A DNA stretch of 5,652 nt from Bacillota bacterium (GCA_029219125.1 JAQXSU010000292.1:1-5652); one strand, 5' to 3'; counted from the first letter of the stretch, positions 1-5,542 are shown. Numbers and translations are program-made. Notes: a model not told the origin generated them from the letters alone.

Positions 1-108
1 GTCCACTTCTGTCGGCGTGCCTGCATTCTTCACCACGCCCAGTGCCTGAGCGGGAATCATGCATATGCACAGCGCAATGGACAGGATGATTGCCATCGAC
101 TTTTTCAC
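1..108 (-). CDS. Secreted or surface protein, N-terminal 36 residues only (runs off the window)
   Basis: I do not recognise this gene, because only its first 36 codons are present. They encode a classic Sec signal peptide: a basic start (MKKS), a hydrophobic core at about residues 5-18, then P-A-Q-A-L-G, with a likely signal peptidase I cut after AQA (residue 22) or ALG. Two cysteines (14 and 16) sit inside the core and do not form a clear lipobox. The start is GTG, chosen because an excellent SD (AAGGAGGG, 118-125) lies 9 nt upstream and because the signal peptide begins exactly there. The gene starts 22 nt after the hydF stop on the same strand, with no terminator between, so it is probably cotranscribed with the hydrogenase maturation genes. 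That neighbour is unexpected, since those proteins act in the cytoplasm. Nothing can be said about the mature protein. The gene call is fairly sure; the function is unknown. Confidence 0.8.
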   Translation of the reverse strand, partial: MKKSMAIILSIALCICMIPAQALGVVKNAGTPTEVD

Positions 109-117
109 GATCTGATA

Positions 118-125
118 CCCTCCTT
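118..125 (-). promoter_or_regulatory. Strong ribosome binding site that fixes a GTG start
   Basis: On the minus strand this reads AAGGAGGG, a near-perfect SD sequence, 9 nt before the GTG at 108-106. It begins only 5 nt past the hydF stop codon (133-131). It decides the start of the secreted protein and suggests that this protein is made efficiently from the tail of the hyd transcript. Confidence 0.8.
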
Positions 126-130
126 TTTCA

Positions 131-1339
131 TCATTTTTCATCCAGTGCGGCCAGTGCTGCAGGAAACAGCTGAATGCTTCTCCGCAGGATGCCGTGCATC
201 TGTGCGATGGCAATCCCGTAGTTGGTCATGGCCACACCGCTTTCTGCCGCATGTCTGGTTCTGTACTGCATTTCCTTTTCATTCAGCATGCATCCGCCGC
301 AGTGCACTACCAGTGCATATTTCTGCAGGTCTTCCGGGAATTCTCCCCCGGAGGTAAAGGCAAAATCCAGTTCCTTTTTCGTATAGTTACGGATCCAGTT
401 TGGCATTTTCACCGTACCGATGTCATCGCACTGCCTGTGATGAGTGCAGCCTTCGGAAATCAGAATGGTATCACCATCCTGAAGCCGGTCCAGCTGCGCC
501 GCACCATAAACTGCCGCCTCCAGATCCCCTTTATACCGTACCATGAGAATGGAAAAGCTGGTGAGCGGGATGTCCTCCGGCACGATCTTCGACACGAAGC
601 CGAAGGCCTGAGAATCGGTGATGACCAGCCGCGGCTTCCGTGTCAGACTCTTCAGTGTTTCTTCCAGCTCACTTTCTCTGGTCACCACAGCCATGGCGCC
701 GCTATCCAGCACATCCCGCAGCACCTGCTGCTGCGGCAGAATCAGTCTGCCCTTCGGCGCCGCGGAATCGATGGGTACCACCAGTACCACCAGGTCACCC
801 GGCTGGATCAGATCGGAAACCAGCTTCCGCTGGTTCTCCGCACCGCCTGCCAGATGGCCGATCAGTTCCTTCAGCTCCCAGATATTCATTTTCTGCTCTG
901 CACTGACATAAATTTCATTGTCAGATGCCGCCGGAATCTCCTGCAGCAGGTCTGCCTTGTTCCAGGCGATAACATATGGCAGCATCCGCTCCTGAAACAG
1001 ACCGATCAGCTGCTGATCTGCCGGCCGCAGCCCTTCGGCTGCGTCCACCACCAGCACCGCCACGTCCGTATACCGCAGTACCTGCCGGGCACGCTTCACC
1101 CGAAGCTGCCCCAGCTCTCCCTCATCGTCCATACCCGGCGTGTCGATGATGACCACCGGCCCCAGGGGAAGAAGCTCCATAGCTTTTTTCACTGGGTCTG
1201 TTGTGGTTCCTTTCACGTCGGATACCAGGGACAGGCTCTGGCCCGTCACCGCGTTTACTAAACTGGATTTTCCTGCATTCCGCAGGCCGAAAAATCCGAT
1301 ATGCACTCTTTCTGCTGATACTGTTTCATTCAAGCTCAT
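131..1339 (-). CDS. hydF: [FeFe]-hydrogenase H-cluster maturation GTPase HydF
   Basis: HydF is the cytoplasmic scaffold that receives the diiron precursor of the H-cluster, built with HydE and HydG, and transfers it to apo-hydrogenase. The 402-residue protein has the three-part family layout. The N-terminal Era/TrmE-like GTPase domain has a P-loop GLRNAGKS (18-25), a switch threonine in KGTTTDP (43-49), DTPG (66-69), NKAD (127-130) and SA (146-147). A middle dimerisation domain spans about 175-270. The C-terminal iron-sulfur domain carries the family signature C298-x-H300 and H346-C347-x2-C350. All key residues are present and the length is normal. The ATG is preceded by AAAGGA (1348-1353) with an 8-nt spacer. 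The gene follows hydG after a 20-nt gap and is the last recognised gene of the operon. Nothing in it looks broken, and the assignment is close to certain. Confidence 0.97.
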   Translation of the reverse strand: MSLNETVSAERVHIGFFGLRNAGKSSLVNAVTGQSLSLVSDVKGTTTDPVKKAMELLPLGPVVIIDTPGMDDEGELGQLRVKRARQVLRYTDVAVLVVDAAEGLRPADQQLIGLFQERMLPYVIAWNKADLLQEIPAASDNEIYVSAEQKMNIWELKELIGHLAGGAENQRKLVSDLIQPGDLVVLVVPIDSAAPKGRLILPQQQVLRDVLDSGAMAVVTRESELEETLKSLTRKPRLVITDSQAFGFVSKIVPEDIPLTSFSILMVRYKGDLEAAVYGAAQLDRLQDGDTILISEGCTHHRQCDDIGTVKMPNWIRNYTKKELDFAFTSGGEFPEDLQKYALVVHCGGCMLNEKEMQYRTRHAAESGVAMTNYGIAIAQMHGILRRSIQLFPAALAALDEK

Positions 1340-1359
1340 CGTTCTGGTCCTTTCTCCCC

Positions 1360-2802
1360 TTAGAACCGGAAATCCCGGCGATTAGACGCTTTGATGTCGG
1401 ATATATTTTGGGAAGCGATGGCACGTACTTTTTCCTTCGGAATATTCCCAAGCTCTTTCTCGATCAGCCGATAACCGATTTCCTTCGTCTCCGGCGAAGC
1501 GTAATCCTCCAGATATTCGCAAAGGGTCATCAGCGCATTCGGGTGGCAGCAGTTCTGGATCTGGCCGTTTTTGCAAAGTGCCATGAACCGGTCGCCGGTG
1601 CGGCCTTCCCTGTAGCAGGCCGTGCAGAAGGACGGAATGAAGCCCATGTCCATGAGCCAGTGCACCACCTCGTCCAGGGTCCGCTGGTCGGATACATCGA
1701 ACTGCTCAGAATCATGCGGCCGTTCTTCTTCGGTATAGCCGCCGACGGAAGTTCTGGACGCGCCGCTGATCTGAGAAATGCCCACCTGTAGGGCCTTTTC
1801 CCGCACTTCCTGGGATTCCCGGGTGGAGATGATCATGCCGGTGTACGGTACGGCGATGCGGATGCAGGCGATCAGCTTCACGAACAGATCGTCGGAAATG
1901 CCGTTATCGAACACGTCCGGATCGATGTCGTCGGCTTTCTTCACCCGCGGTACGCTGATGGTGTGCGGGCCCACACCGTGAACCGCTTCCAGATGCTCTG
2001 CATGCATCAGCAGGCCTACGAATTCGTATTTATAGAGTTCCAGTCCGAAGAGTACGCCCAGGCCCACATCGTCGATGCCGCCTTCCATGGCCCGGTCCAT
2101 GGCCTCGGTGTGATAGGCGTAATCATGCTTCGGTCCCGTCGGATGAAGCTTTTCGTAGCTTTCCTTATGATAGGTCTCCTGGAACAAAATATACGTACCG
2201 ATGCCGGCGTCCTTCAGCTTCCGGTAGTTTTCCACCGTTGTGGCAGCGATGTTTACGTTGACTCTGCGGATGGCGCCGTTCTTATGCTTGATGCTGTAGA
2301 TGGTGTCGATACATTCCAAAATATACTCGATCGGGTTGTTCACCGGATCTTCGCCGGCCTCGATGGCAAGCCGCTTGTGACCCATGTCCTGCAGGGCGGT
2401 CACCTCTGCCGCAACCTCCGCCTGGGTCAGCTTCTTCCGGGCGATGTGCTTGTTTTTCATGTGGTATGGACAGTATACGCAGCCGTTGACGCAGTAATTG
2501 GACAGGTACAGCGGCGCGAACATGACGATCCGGTTGCCGTAAAATGCCAGCTTGATTTCCTCCGCCAGCCGGTAGATTTCCTCGTTCTTTTCCGGAATGT
2601 CACAGAGCAAAAGCACCGCAGCCTCCCTGTGGGTCAGACCCTCGCAGTGAATACCGTCTGCCGTTCTCTTCGGACGGGCCTTTTCCAGCAGCTGGTCGAT
2701 CAGCGCTGCGTCGTTTTTATGCTGCTCCGCCCATTCCAGGCTCTCCAGAATCTCCTCGTGATTGATAAATTCTTCTGCTTTTAATGATTTTGGATTATAC
2801 AT
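1360..2802 (-). CDS. hydG: [FeFe]-hydrogenase maturation radical-SAM tyrosine lyase HydG
   Basis: HydG cleaves tyrosine with S-adenosylmethionine (SAM) into p-cresol and dehydroglycine. Dehydroglycine is then split to CO and cyanide, which end up as Fe(CO)2CN on a cysteine-bound iron of its second cluster. The 480-residue protein shows the radical-SAM triad C104-x3-C108-x2-C111 (in YCVNGCVYCPYH) at the start of a TIM barrel. Near the C-terminus it has the auxiliary-cluster signature C393-x2-C396-x22-C419, which separates HydG from thiamine-pathway ThiH. A histidine-rich stretch (H270, H275, H280, before TISVPR) probably supplies the ligand of the extra iron, but I cannot say which residue. 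The start ATG overlaps the last 8 nt of hydE (ATGTATAA) and has AAAGGAAG (2811-2818) 8 nt upstream, inside hydE, so the two are probably translationally coupled. Length and motifs are complete. Confidence 0.98.
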   Translation of the reverse strand: MYNPKSLKAEEFINHEEILESLEWAEQHKNDAALIDQLLEKARPKRTADGIHCEGLTHREAAVLLLCDIPEKNEEIYRLAEEIKLAFYGNRIVMFAPLYLSNYCVNGCVYCPYHMKNKHIARKKLTQAEVAAEVTALQDMGHKRLAIEAGEDPVNNPIEYILECIDTIYSIKHKNGAIRRVNVNIAATTVENYRKLKDAGIGTYILFQETYHKESYEKLHPTGPKHDYAYHTEAMDRAMEGGIDDVGLGVLFGLELYKYEFVGLLMHAEHLEAVHGVGPHTISVPRVKKADDIDPDVFDNGISDDLFVKLIACIRIAVPYTGMIISTRESQEVREKALQVGISQISGASRTSVGGYTEEERPHDSEQFDVSDQRTLDEVVHWLMDMGFIPSFCTACYREGRTGDRFMALCKNGQIQNCCHPNALMTLCEYLEDYASPETKEIGYRLIEKELGNIPKEKVRAIASQNISDIKASNRRDFRF

Positions 2803-3952
2803 CTTCTAAACTTCCTTTCTTCACATCGCCCCGGTCCGTGACGATCTCAAAACCGATGGACGCCATCCGCCCCGCCAGGCATCCTCTGCACTGGGCCGAC
2901 TCCTCTCCGGTACAAATCTTATTCTCATACAGCTCATACTTCTTCCGCACCGACACCGGCGAAAGGTTCGGCATGACCACATTGGCCCCCGCCAGAATGC
3001 CCTTTTCCCGGCCCACCGGATCGATGGTCCCAAGGGCCGTGGTGGCCGGCAGCAGCACACTGGGCACCAGCAGTCTTATGATCGACAGCAGGTACACCGT
3101 CTGCTCCAGCGTTCCCGCAGGCTCATTGCCAAACGGCGTGGCGTGATGGGGAATAAACGGCCCGATACCGCACATGTCCGGCTGAAAATCCCGGATGAAG
3201 GCCAGATCCGCCGCCAGATGCTCCGCCGTCTGTCCCGGCGATCCCACCATGAAGCCACAGCCCACCTGATACCCCAGACTTCGCAAAATCCGCAGGCTCG
3301 CCATTCTGTTCTCGAAGGACATGGTTTCGGGGTGCAGGGTTTCGTAGTGGCTTTTTGTGGCAGTCTCGTGGCGCAGCAGATACCGGTCCGCCCCGGCCTG
3401 CCGCAGTCTTTCGTAGCTTTCCGGACTCCGCTCCCCCAGCGACAGGGTCACGGCGCAGTCCGGAAAGCCCTTTTTTATCTCCCCGATGAGGGCTTCCAGC
3501 CGCTCATCGGTGAACCAGGCGTCTTCGCCGCCCTGGAGCACGAAGGTCCGAAAGCCCAGTTCATATCCTTCCCGGCAGCACGCCAGAATCTGTTCTTCCG
3601 TGAGCCGGTACCGGTCGCAGTCCCGGTTGCTCCTGCGGATGCCGCAGTAGTAGCAGTCGTTCTTGCAGTAGTTGGTCATCTCTATCAGACCACGGACATA
3701 GACCTGGTTGCCGTAGATCTGCCGGCGGAGCCGGTCTGCCTTCTCCGCCAGCAGCGCCGCCGCAGCCTTCGACTCCTCCGCTTCGGCCTTCGCCTCGTCC
3801 GCCTCGGCCTCGCCGTTGCCTGCCGGACCGGCTTTTACCAATGCCAGCAGCTCCTCGTCCGACAGCCAGTGGTCCCGATCCAGCTTCTCGATCAGCGCCC
3901 GTGTGGCTCCGCTCATTCCCGTCCGCTCCGTCCCGGTCGTCATGCTCCTCAT
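2795..3952 (-). CDS. hydE: [FeFe]-hydrogenase maturation radical-SAM enzyme HydE
   Basis: HydE takes the Fe(CO)2CN-cysteine product of HydG and, by SAM radical chemistry, turns it into the unit from which the diiron subcluster is assembled. The 385-residue protein has the radical-SAM triad C96-x3-C100-x2-C103 (NYCKNDCYYCGIRR). Further family motifs are LQGGEDAW, the barrel segment LLRHETA, GIGPFIPHHATP and LPATTALGT. It also keeps a second cysteine set, C347-x7-C355-x2-C358, the spacing that binds an accessory [2Fe-2S] cluster in Thermotoga maritima HydE. The start is the ATG at 3952: it overlaps the regulator stop as ATGA and has GGGAGGT 5 nt upstream. The frame stays open further upstream, but that part overlaps the regulator and the terminator. 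Met4 and Met13 are weaker starts. Residues about 41-66 are an Ala/Glu-rich insertion that makes the protein longer than the T. maritima enzyme of about 348 residues. Confidence 0.97.
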   Translation of the reverse strand: MRSMTTGTERTGMSGATRALIEKLDRDHWLSDEELLALVKAGPAGNGEAEADEAKAEAEESKAAAALLAEKADRLRRQIYGNQVYVRGLIEMTNYCKNDCYYCGIRRSNRDCDRYRLTEEQILACCREGYELGFRTFVLQGGEDAWFTDERLEALIGEIKKGFPDCAVTLSLGERSPESYERLRQAGADRYLLRHETATKSHYETLHPETMSFENRMASLRILRSLGYQVGCGFMVGSPGQTAEHLAADLAFIRDFQPDMCGIGPFIPHHATPFGNEPAGTLEQTVYLLSIIRLLVPSVLLPATTALGTIDPVGREKGILAGANVVMPNLSPVSVRKKYELYENKICTGEESAQCRGCLAGRMASIGFEIVTDRGDVKKGSLEDV

Positions 3953-4224
3953 GGTGTACCTCCCGTGACCACATTGGAATAGGCCGTCTTCACCGAAATC
4001 CCCGGGAGACGTCCGATTTTGCCGGACAGGGCCGCCGTCACATCCTGCGGCGCGTCGATGGCCACACTGACGATGCTCACGCCCTTTTCCCGGTACGGGA
4101 TGCCCATTCTCCCTATAATATAGCAGCCGTATTCGTGCAGCAGCTGATTCAGCTGCGTGGTCGAATTCAGGTCTTCCACGATGATGCCCATGACGGCCAC
4201 CCGTGTTTCCTTCTGCTGTTCCAT
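3949..4224 (-). CDS. Iron-only hydrogenase system regulator, TM1266 family (putative)
   Basis: A 91-residue cytoplasmic protein that resembles the small regulator family named after Thermotoga maritima TM1266. That family travels with [FeFe]-hydrogenase maturation genes and has an ACT/NikR-C-like ferredoxin fold. Visible features are an N-terminal strand (RVAVMGIIVED, about 8-18), a helix over LNQLLHEYGCYIIG, the strand pair around REKGVSIVSVAID, a second helix (PQDVTAALSGKIGRLPG) and a last strand (ISVKTAY). This is a beta-alpha-beta-beta-alpha-beta pattern with no room for a DNA-binding helix-turn-helix, so it would have to act through a partner, RNA or a ligand. 'Regulator' is the family name and is not proven here. 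It is the first gene of the operon, has a perfect SD 6 nt upstream, and overlaps hydE by ATGA. Family membership is likely; ligand and target are unknown. Confidence 0.88.
   Translation of the reverse strand: MEQQKETRVAVMGIIVEDLNSTTQLNQLLHEYGCYIIGRMGIPYREKGVSIVSVAIDAPQDVTAALSGKIGRLPGISVKTAYSNVVTGGTP
3958..3964 (-). promoter_or_regulatory. Ribosome binding site deciding the hydE start
   Basis: GGGAGGT on the minus strand, 5 nt before the ATG at 3952-3950 and lying inside the last codons of the regulator gene. It supports the short 385-residue HydE over the longer open frame. The ATGA stop/start overlap just after it points to translational coupling between regulator and hydE. Confidence 0.8.
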
Positions 4225-4230
4225 CAGAAA

Positions 4231-4238
4231 TCCTCCTT
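4231..4238 (-). promoter_or_regulatory. Ribosome binding site of the hyd operon
   Basis: AAGGAGGA on the minus strand, 6 nt before the regulator ATG (4224-4222). It lies only 9 nt after the T-run of the terminator at 4248-4276. A ribosome bound here would sit almost against the terminator hairpin. Confidence 0.85.
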
Positions 4239-4247
4239 AATTTATGC

Positions 4248-4276
4248 AAAAAGGCCGCACCCGAAAGGTGCGGCCT
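4248..4276 (-). terminator. Strong intrinsic terminator in the leader of the hyd operon
   Basis: On the minus strand a perfect 10-bp stem, AGGCCGCACC (4276-4267) with GGTGCGGCCT (4261-4252), closes a 5-nt loop TTTCG. The stem runs straight into five T residues (4252-4248, the first paired in the stem). This is a textbook factor-independent terminator for minus-strand transcription. It lies about 235 nt past the stop of the secreted-protein gene and 9 nt before the hyd SD. It may therefore end upstream transcription, attenuate hyd transcription from the promoter at 4474-4502, or do both. On the plus strand the stem is followed by GGA and then five T, so weaker bidirectional action is possible, but no plus-strand gene needs it. 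Confidence 0.9.
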
Positions 4277-4335
4277 GGATTTTTCCAAACACAAAACTCC
4301 GCCCGGATTCCGCATTTTCCTTTTCACCGTCCCGT

Positions 4336-4453
4336 CGGTCTTACAGCTGATCTTCCCGCCGGCCGCAGCCGCATCAGTCAGAAGCACCCATTTTGCAGAT
4401 TCCAGAGTTTTTCAGCACCTTTCACGCAGAGCGCCCCAATTCGGGCGGTCTTA
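4336..4453 (-). repeat. Direct repeat TAAGACCG in the leader (two copies)
   Basis: The 8-nt word TAAGACCG occurs at 4453-4446 and again at 4343-4336, 110 nt apart, in the same orientation. Each copy runs into one of the proposed helices (the CCGCCCG helix and the ACCG/CGGT hairpin). It may be a structural element of the leader or chance. Confidence 0.3.
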
Positions 4454-4473
4454 ATGTCAGAGTTGATATGTTT

Positions 4474-4502
4474 ATAATATTCCCTTTTCAGGGGAAAGTC
4501 AA
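4474..4502 (-). promoter_or_regulatory. Sigma-A-type promoter, probably of the hyd operon
   Basis: On the minus strand, -35 TTGACT (4502-4497), a spacer of exactly 17 nt, and -10 TATTAT (4479-4474); each box matches five of six consensus bases. The predicted start is near A4467. It begins 8 nt past the stop codon of the secreted-protein gene and is the only convincing promoter I see before the regulator and hydE. Transcripts from it must pass the terminator at 4248-4276 to reach the first gene. Confidence 0.7.
4480..4496 (-). repeat. Palindrome filling the promoter spacer (candidate operator)
   Basis: The 17-nt spacer reads TTCCCCTGAAAAGGGAA: arms TTCCC and GGGAA are perfect inverted repeats around CTGAAAA. 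The dyad lies exactly between the -35 and -10 boxes, the position used by repressors and by MerR-family activators. MerR-type promoters normally have 19-20 nt spacers, so the normal 17 nt here fits repression better. The binding protein is unknown and no helix-turn-helix gene lies in the window. Confidence 0.45.
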
Positions 4503-4510
4503 ACGTTAAT

Positions 4511-5542
4511 TCAATTTTTATAGCCGAATTCCGCTCTGCTCAGATCCAACAGAACCTGAAAATCCTGTTGGCTGATCTTATACTTTTTCCCGGTCTTCAC
4601 GCTATAACGATAGTACTGCATACTGCCGTCCTTCTGTTCCAAACCATAGTAAATACTGTTTTTATACATGTCGCCAACATCACGCACCTGCAGGATACGT
4701 TTGCGATCCTTACCGGAAAGCGATGCCTGATATACTCCATACTTGTAATTGTCCGGATTGAAATCCTCATAAAAATAGAGTTTTCCGTTCATTACTTCCG
4801 CATAGTATACGTCCTTATCAATAGTACGTACTTTCTTTCCCAGCTTGCAGTCATAGATTACAAACTTGTCCTTCTCACAGTTTTTGGTGTCCGTGGTATA
4901 TCCATAGATATAACGGCCACTCCCAGTGGCAGAAAATGCACTGAAATTTTTGCTCACACGTGTCGTTTTTCCCGTTTTCACATTCAGCTTATAGAGTTGT
5001 CCTTCCGCACCCCGGTATATGGATCCGGAAAGGGAATAATAAAGATACCCGTTATAATATCCTGCCATCGTGAAGTTATCCTTATACCCATAACCATACG
5101 GTATGCCTTCCGCTGTGGCCAGAATCTTCCTTCCGCTTCCAAGATTCAGTTCGCTAATACTGAACAATTGCGGTGTAAATCCATCTGTATAACCCTGATC
5201 GGCATAGTAGAACTTCTGTCCGTTGGTGATGATTACATCGCAGTAATCAACCAGATCGAAATAGTCCAGAATCAGGTAGATGTCACCGCCCTTTTTCTTC
5301 TGGTAATACACATCATGGTGATCCGCACCATCAAAATCTTTGCCAACCCAGATGTATCCTCCGCTCTTTAGCTGGGTCTTTCCCACTCCGTCAGAAGAAA
5401 CCGTTTTCAAATCGCTGACATGTATAAATTCATAGCTGGCTGCATCTGCATCGGCAGTCTGTATCGCCATTCCTGAAAAAATAAACAGTACCATCATGAT
5501 CGTTTTCAACAAAAGGTTTCTGCATTTCATGTTTGTATCCAT
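4511..5542 (-). CDS. Secreted tyrosine-rich protein, probable beta-propeller (DUF5050/WD40-like)
   Basis: A 343-residue exported protein of unknown function. It has a Sec signal peptide: basic start with K6 and R8, hydrophobic core at about 14-27, and a likely cut after ADA or ADAA (residues 34-35). No LPXTG anchor or lipobox is seen. The mature part has about six repeats of 35-45 residues following the pattern 'NGxLYY ... LYKLNVKTGKxxxI'. Clear copies lie near 61-92, 107-142, 162-198, 211-243, 252-285 and 294-325. Tyrosine is about 11 % of residues. Such repeats fit propeller blades of the DUF5050/TolB-like kind, known from extracellular Clostridia proteins; the fold is inferred. The first ATG is used: AAGGAG (5555-5560) lies 12 nt upstream, a little far, but the signal peptide begins here and no better start exists. 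It is more AT-rich than the hyd genes and has its own promoter, so it is probably functionally separate from them. Confidence 0.82.
   Translation of the reverse strand: MDTNMKCRNLLLKTIMMVLFIFSGMAIQTADADAASYEFIHVSDLKTVSSDGVGKTQLKSGGYIWVGKDFDGADHHDVYYQKKKGGDIYLILDYFDLVDYCDVIITNGQKFYYADQGYTDGFTPQLFSISELNLGSGRKILATAEGIPYGYGYKDNFTMAGYYNGYLYYSLSGSIYRGAEGQLYKLNVKTGKTTRVSKNFSAFSATGSGRYIYGYTTDTKNCEKDKFVIYDCKLGKKVRTIDKDVYYAEVMNGKLYFYEDFNPDNYKYGVYQASLSGKDRKRILQVRDVGDMYKNSIYYGLEQKDGSMQYYRYSVKTGKKYKISQQDFQVLLDLSRAEFGYKN

Larger units (their letters stand above)
4225..4467 (-). promoter_or_regulatory. Candidate transcription-attenuation leader (possible orphan riboswitch) of the hyd operon
   Basis: This is about 243 nt of predicted 5' untranslated RNA, from the likely start point (A at 4467) to the regulator ATG, ending in the intrinsic terminator. 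Visible pairing: local hairpin CGCCC (4447-4443) with GGGCG (4436-4432), and the rival long-range helix CCGCCCG (4448-4442) with CGGGCGG (4305-4299). Further pairs are CTGAT (4377-4373) with ATCAG (4351-4347), and ACCG (4339-4336) with CGGT (4329-4326). Two segments could block the terminator: GAAAGGTGC (4423-4415) is complementary to GCACCTTTC (4271-4263), and TGCGGCC (4367-4361) to GGCCGCA (4275-4269). I compared it by eye with motifs I remember for TPP, FMN, SAM, cobalamin, lysine, glycine, cyclic-di-GMP, molybdenum-cofactor and T-box leaders and saw no match. The layout is seen directly; the regulatory role is inferred. Confidence 0.45.

Noticed and set aside
194..1261. A 355-codon plus-strand open frame opposite hydF
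   Set aside because: It lies entirely antisense to hydF, has a His/Pro/Gln/Arg-rich shadow composition and no recognisable domain; hydF on the other strand carries every family motif.
1963..2784. A 273-codon plus-strand open frame opposite hydG
   Set aside because: It is antisense to a complete hydG, with no recognisable domain; its openness follows from the codon use of hydG.
3143..3982. A 279-codon plus-strand open frame opposite hydE
   Set aside because: It is a shadow of GC-rich hydE: repetitive Arg/Leu/Pro/Ala composition, no domain, and fully overlapped by a gene with diagnostic motifs.
4240..4247. A -10-like GCATAAAT between the terminator and the hyd SD
   Set aside because: Transcription from it would start inside the SD sequence, leaving no usable ribosome site, and no -35 box lies outside the terminator stem.
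3953..4387. A 145-residue in-frame upstream extension of HydE from a GTG at 4387
   Set aside because: It runs through the intrinsic terminator and across the whole regulator gene in another frame, is unlike any HydE N-terminus, and is beaten by the ATG at 3952 with its SD and ATGA overlap.
4225..4467. The leader as a member of a known riboswitch class or T-box
   Set aside because: I looked for conserved cores I remember (TPP, FMN, SAM, cobalamin, lysine, glycine, cyclic-di-GMP, molybdenum cofactor, T-box) and saw none. This check by eye is not a covariance-model search.
4203..4477. Two small plus-strand open frames across the intergenic block
   Set aside because: They cross the terminator hairpin and the hyd leader, have no convincing SD, and look like translated non-coding sequence.
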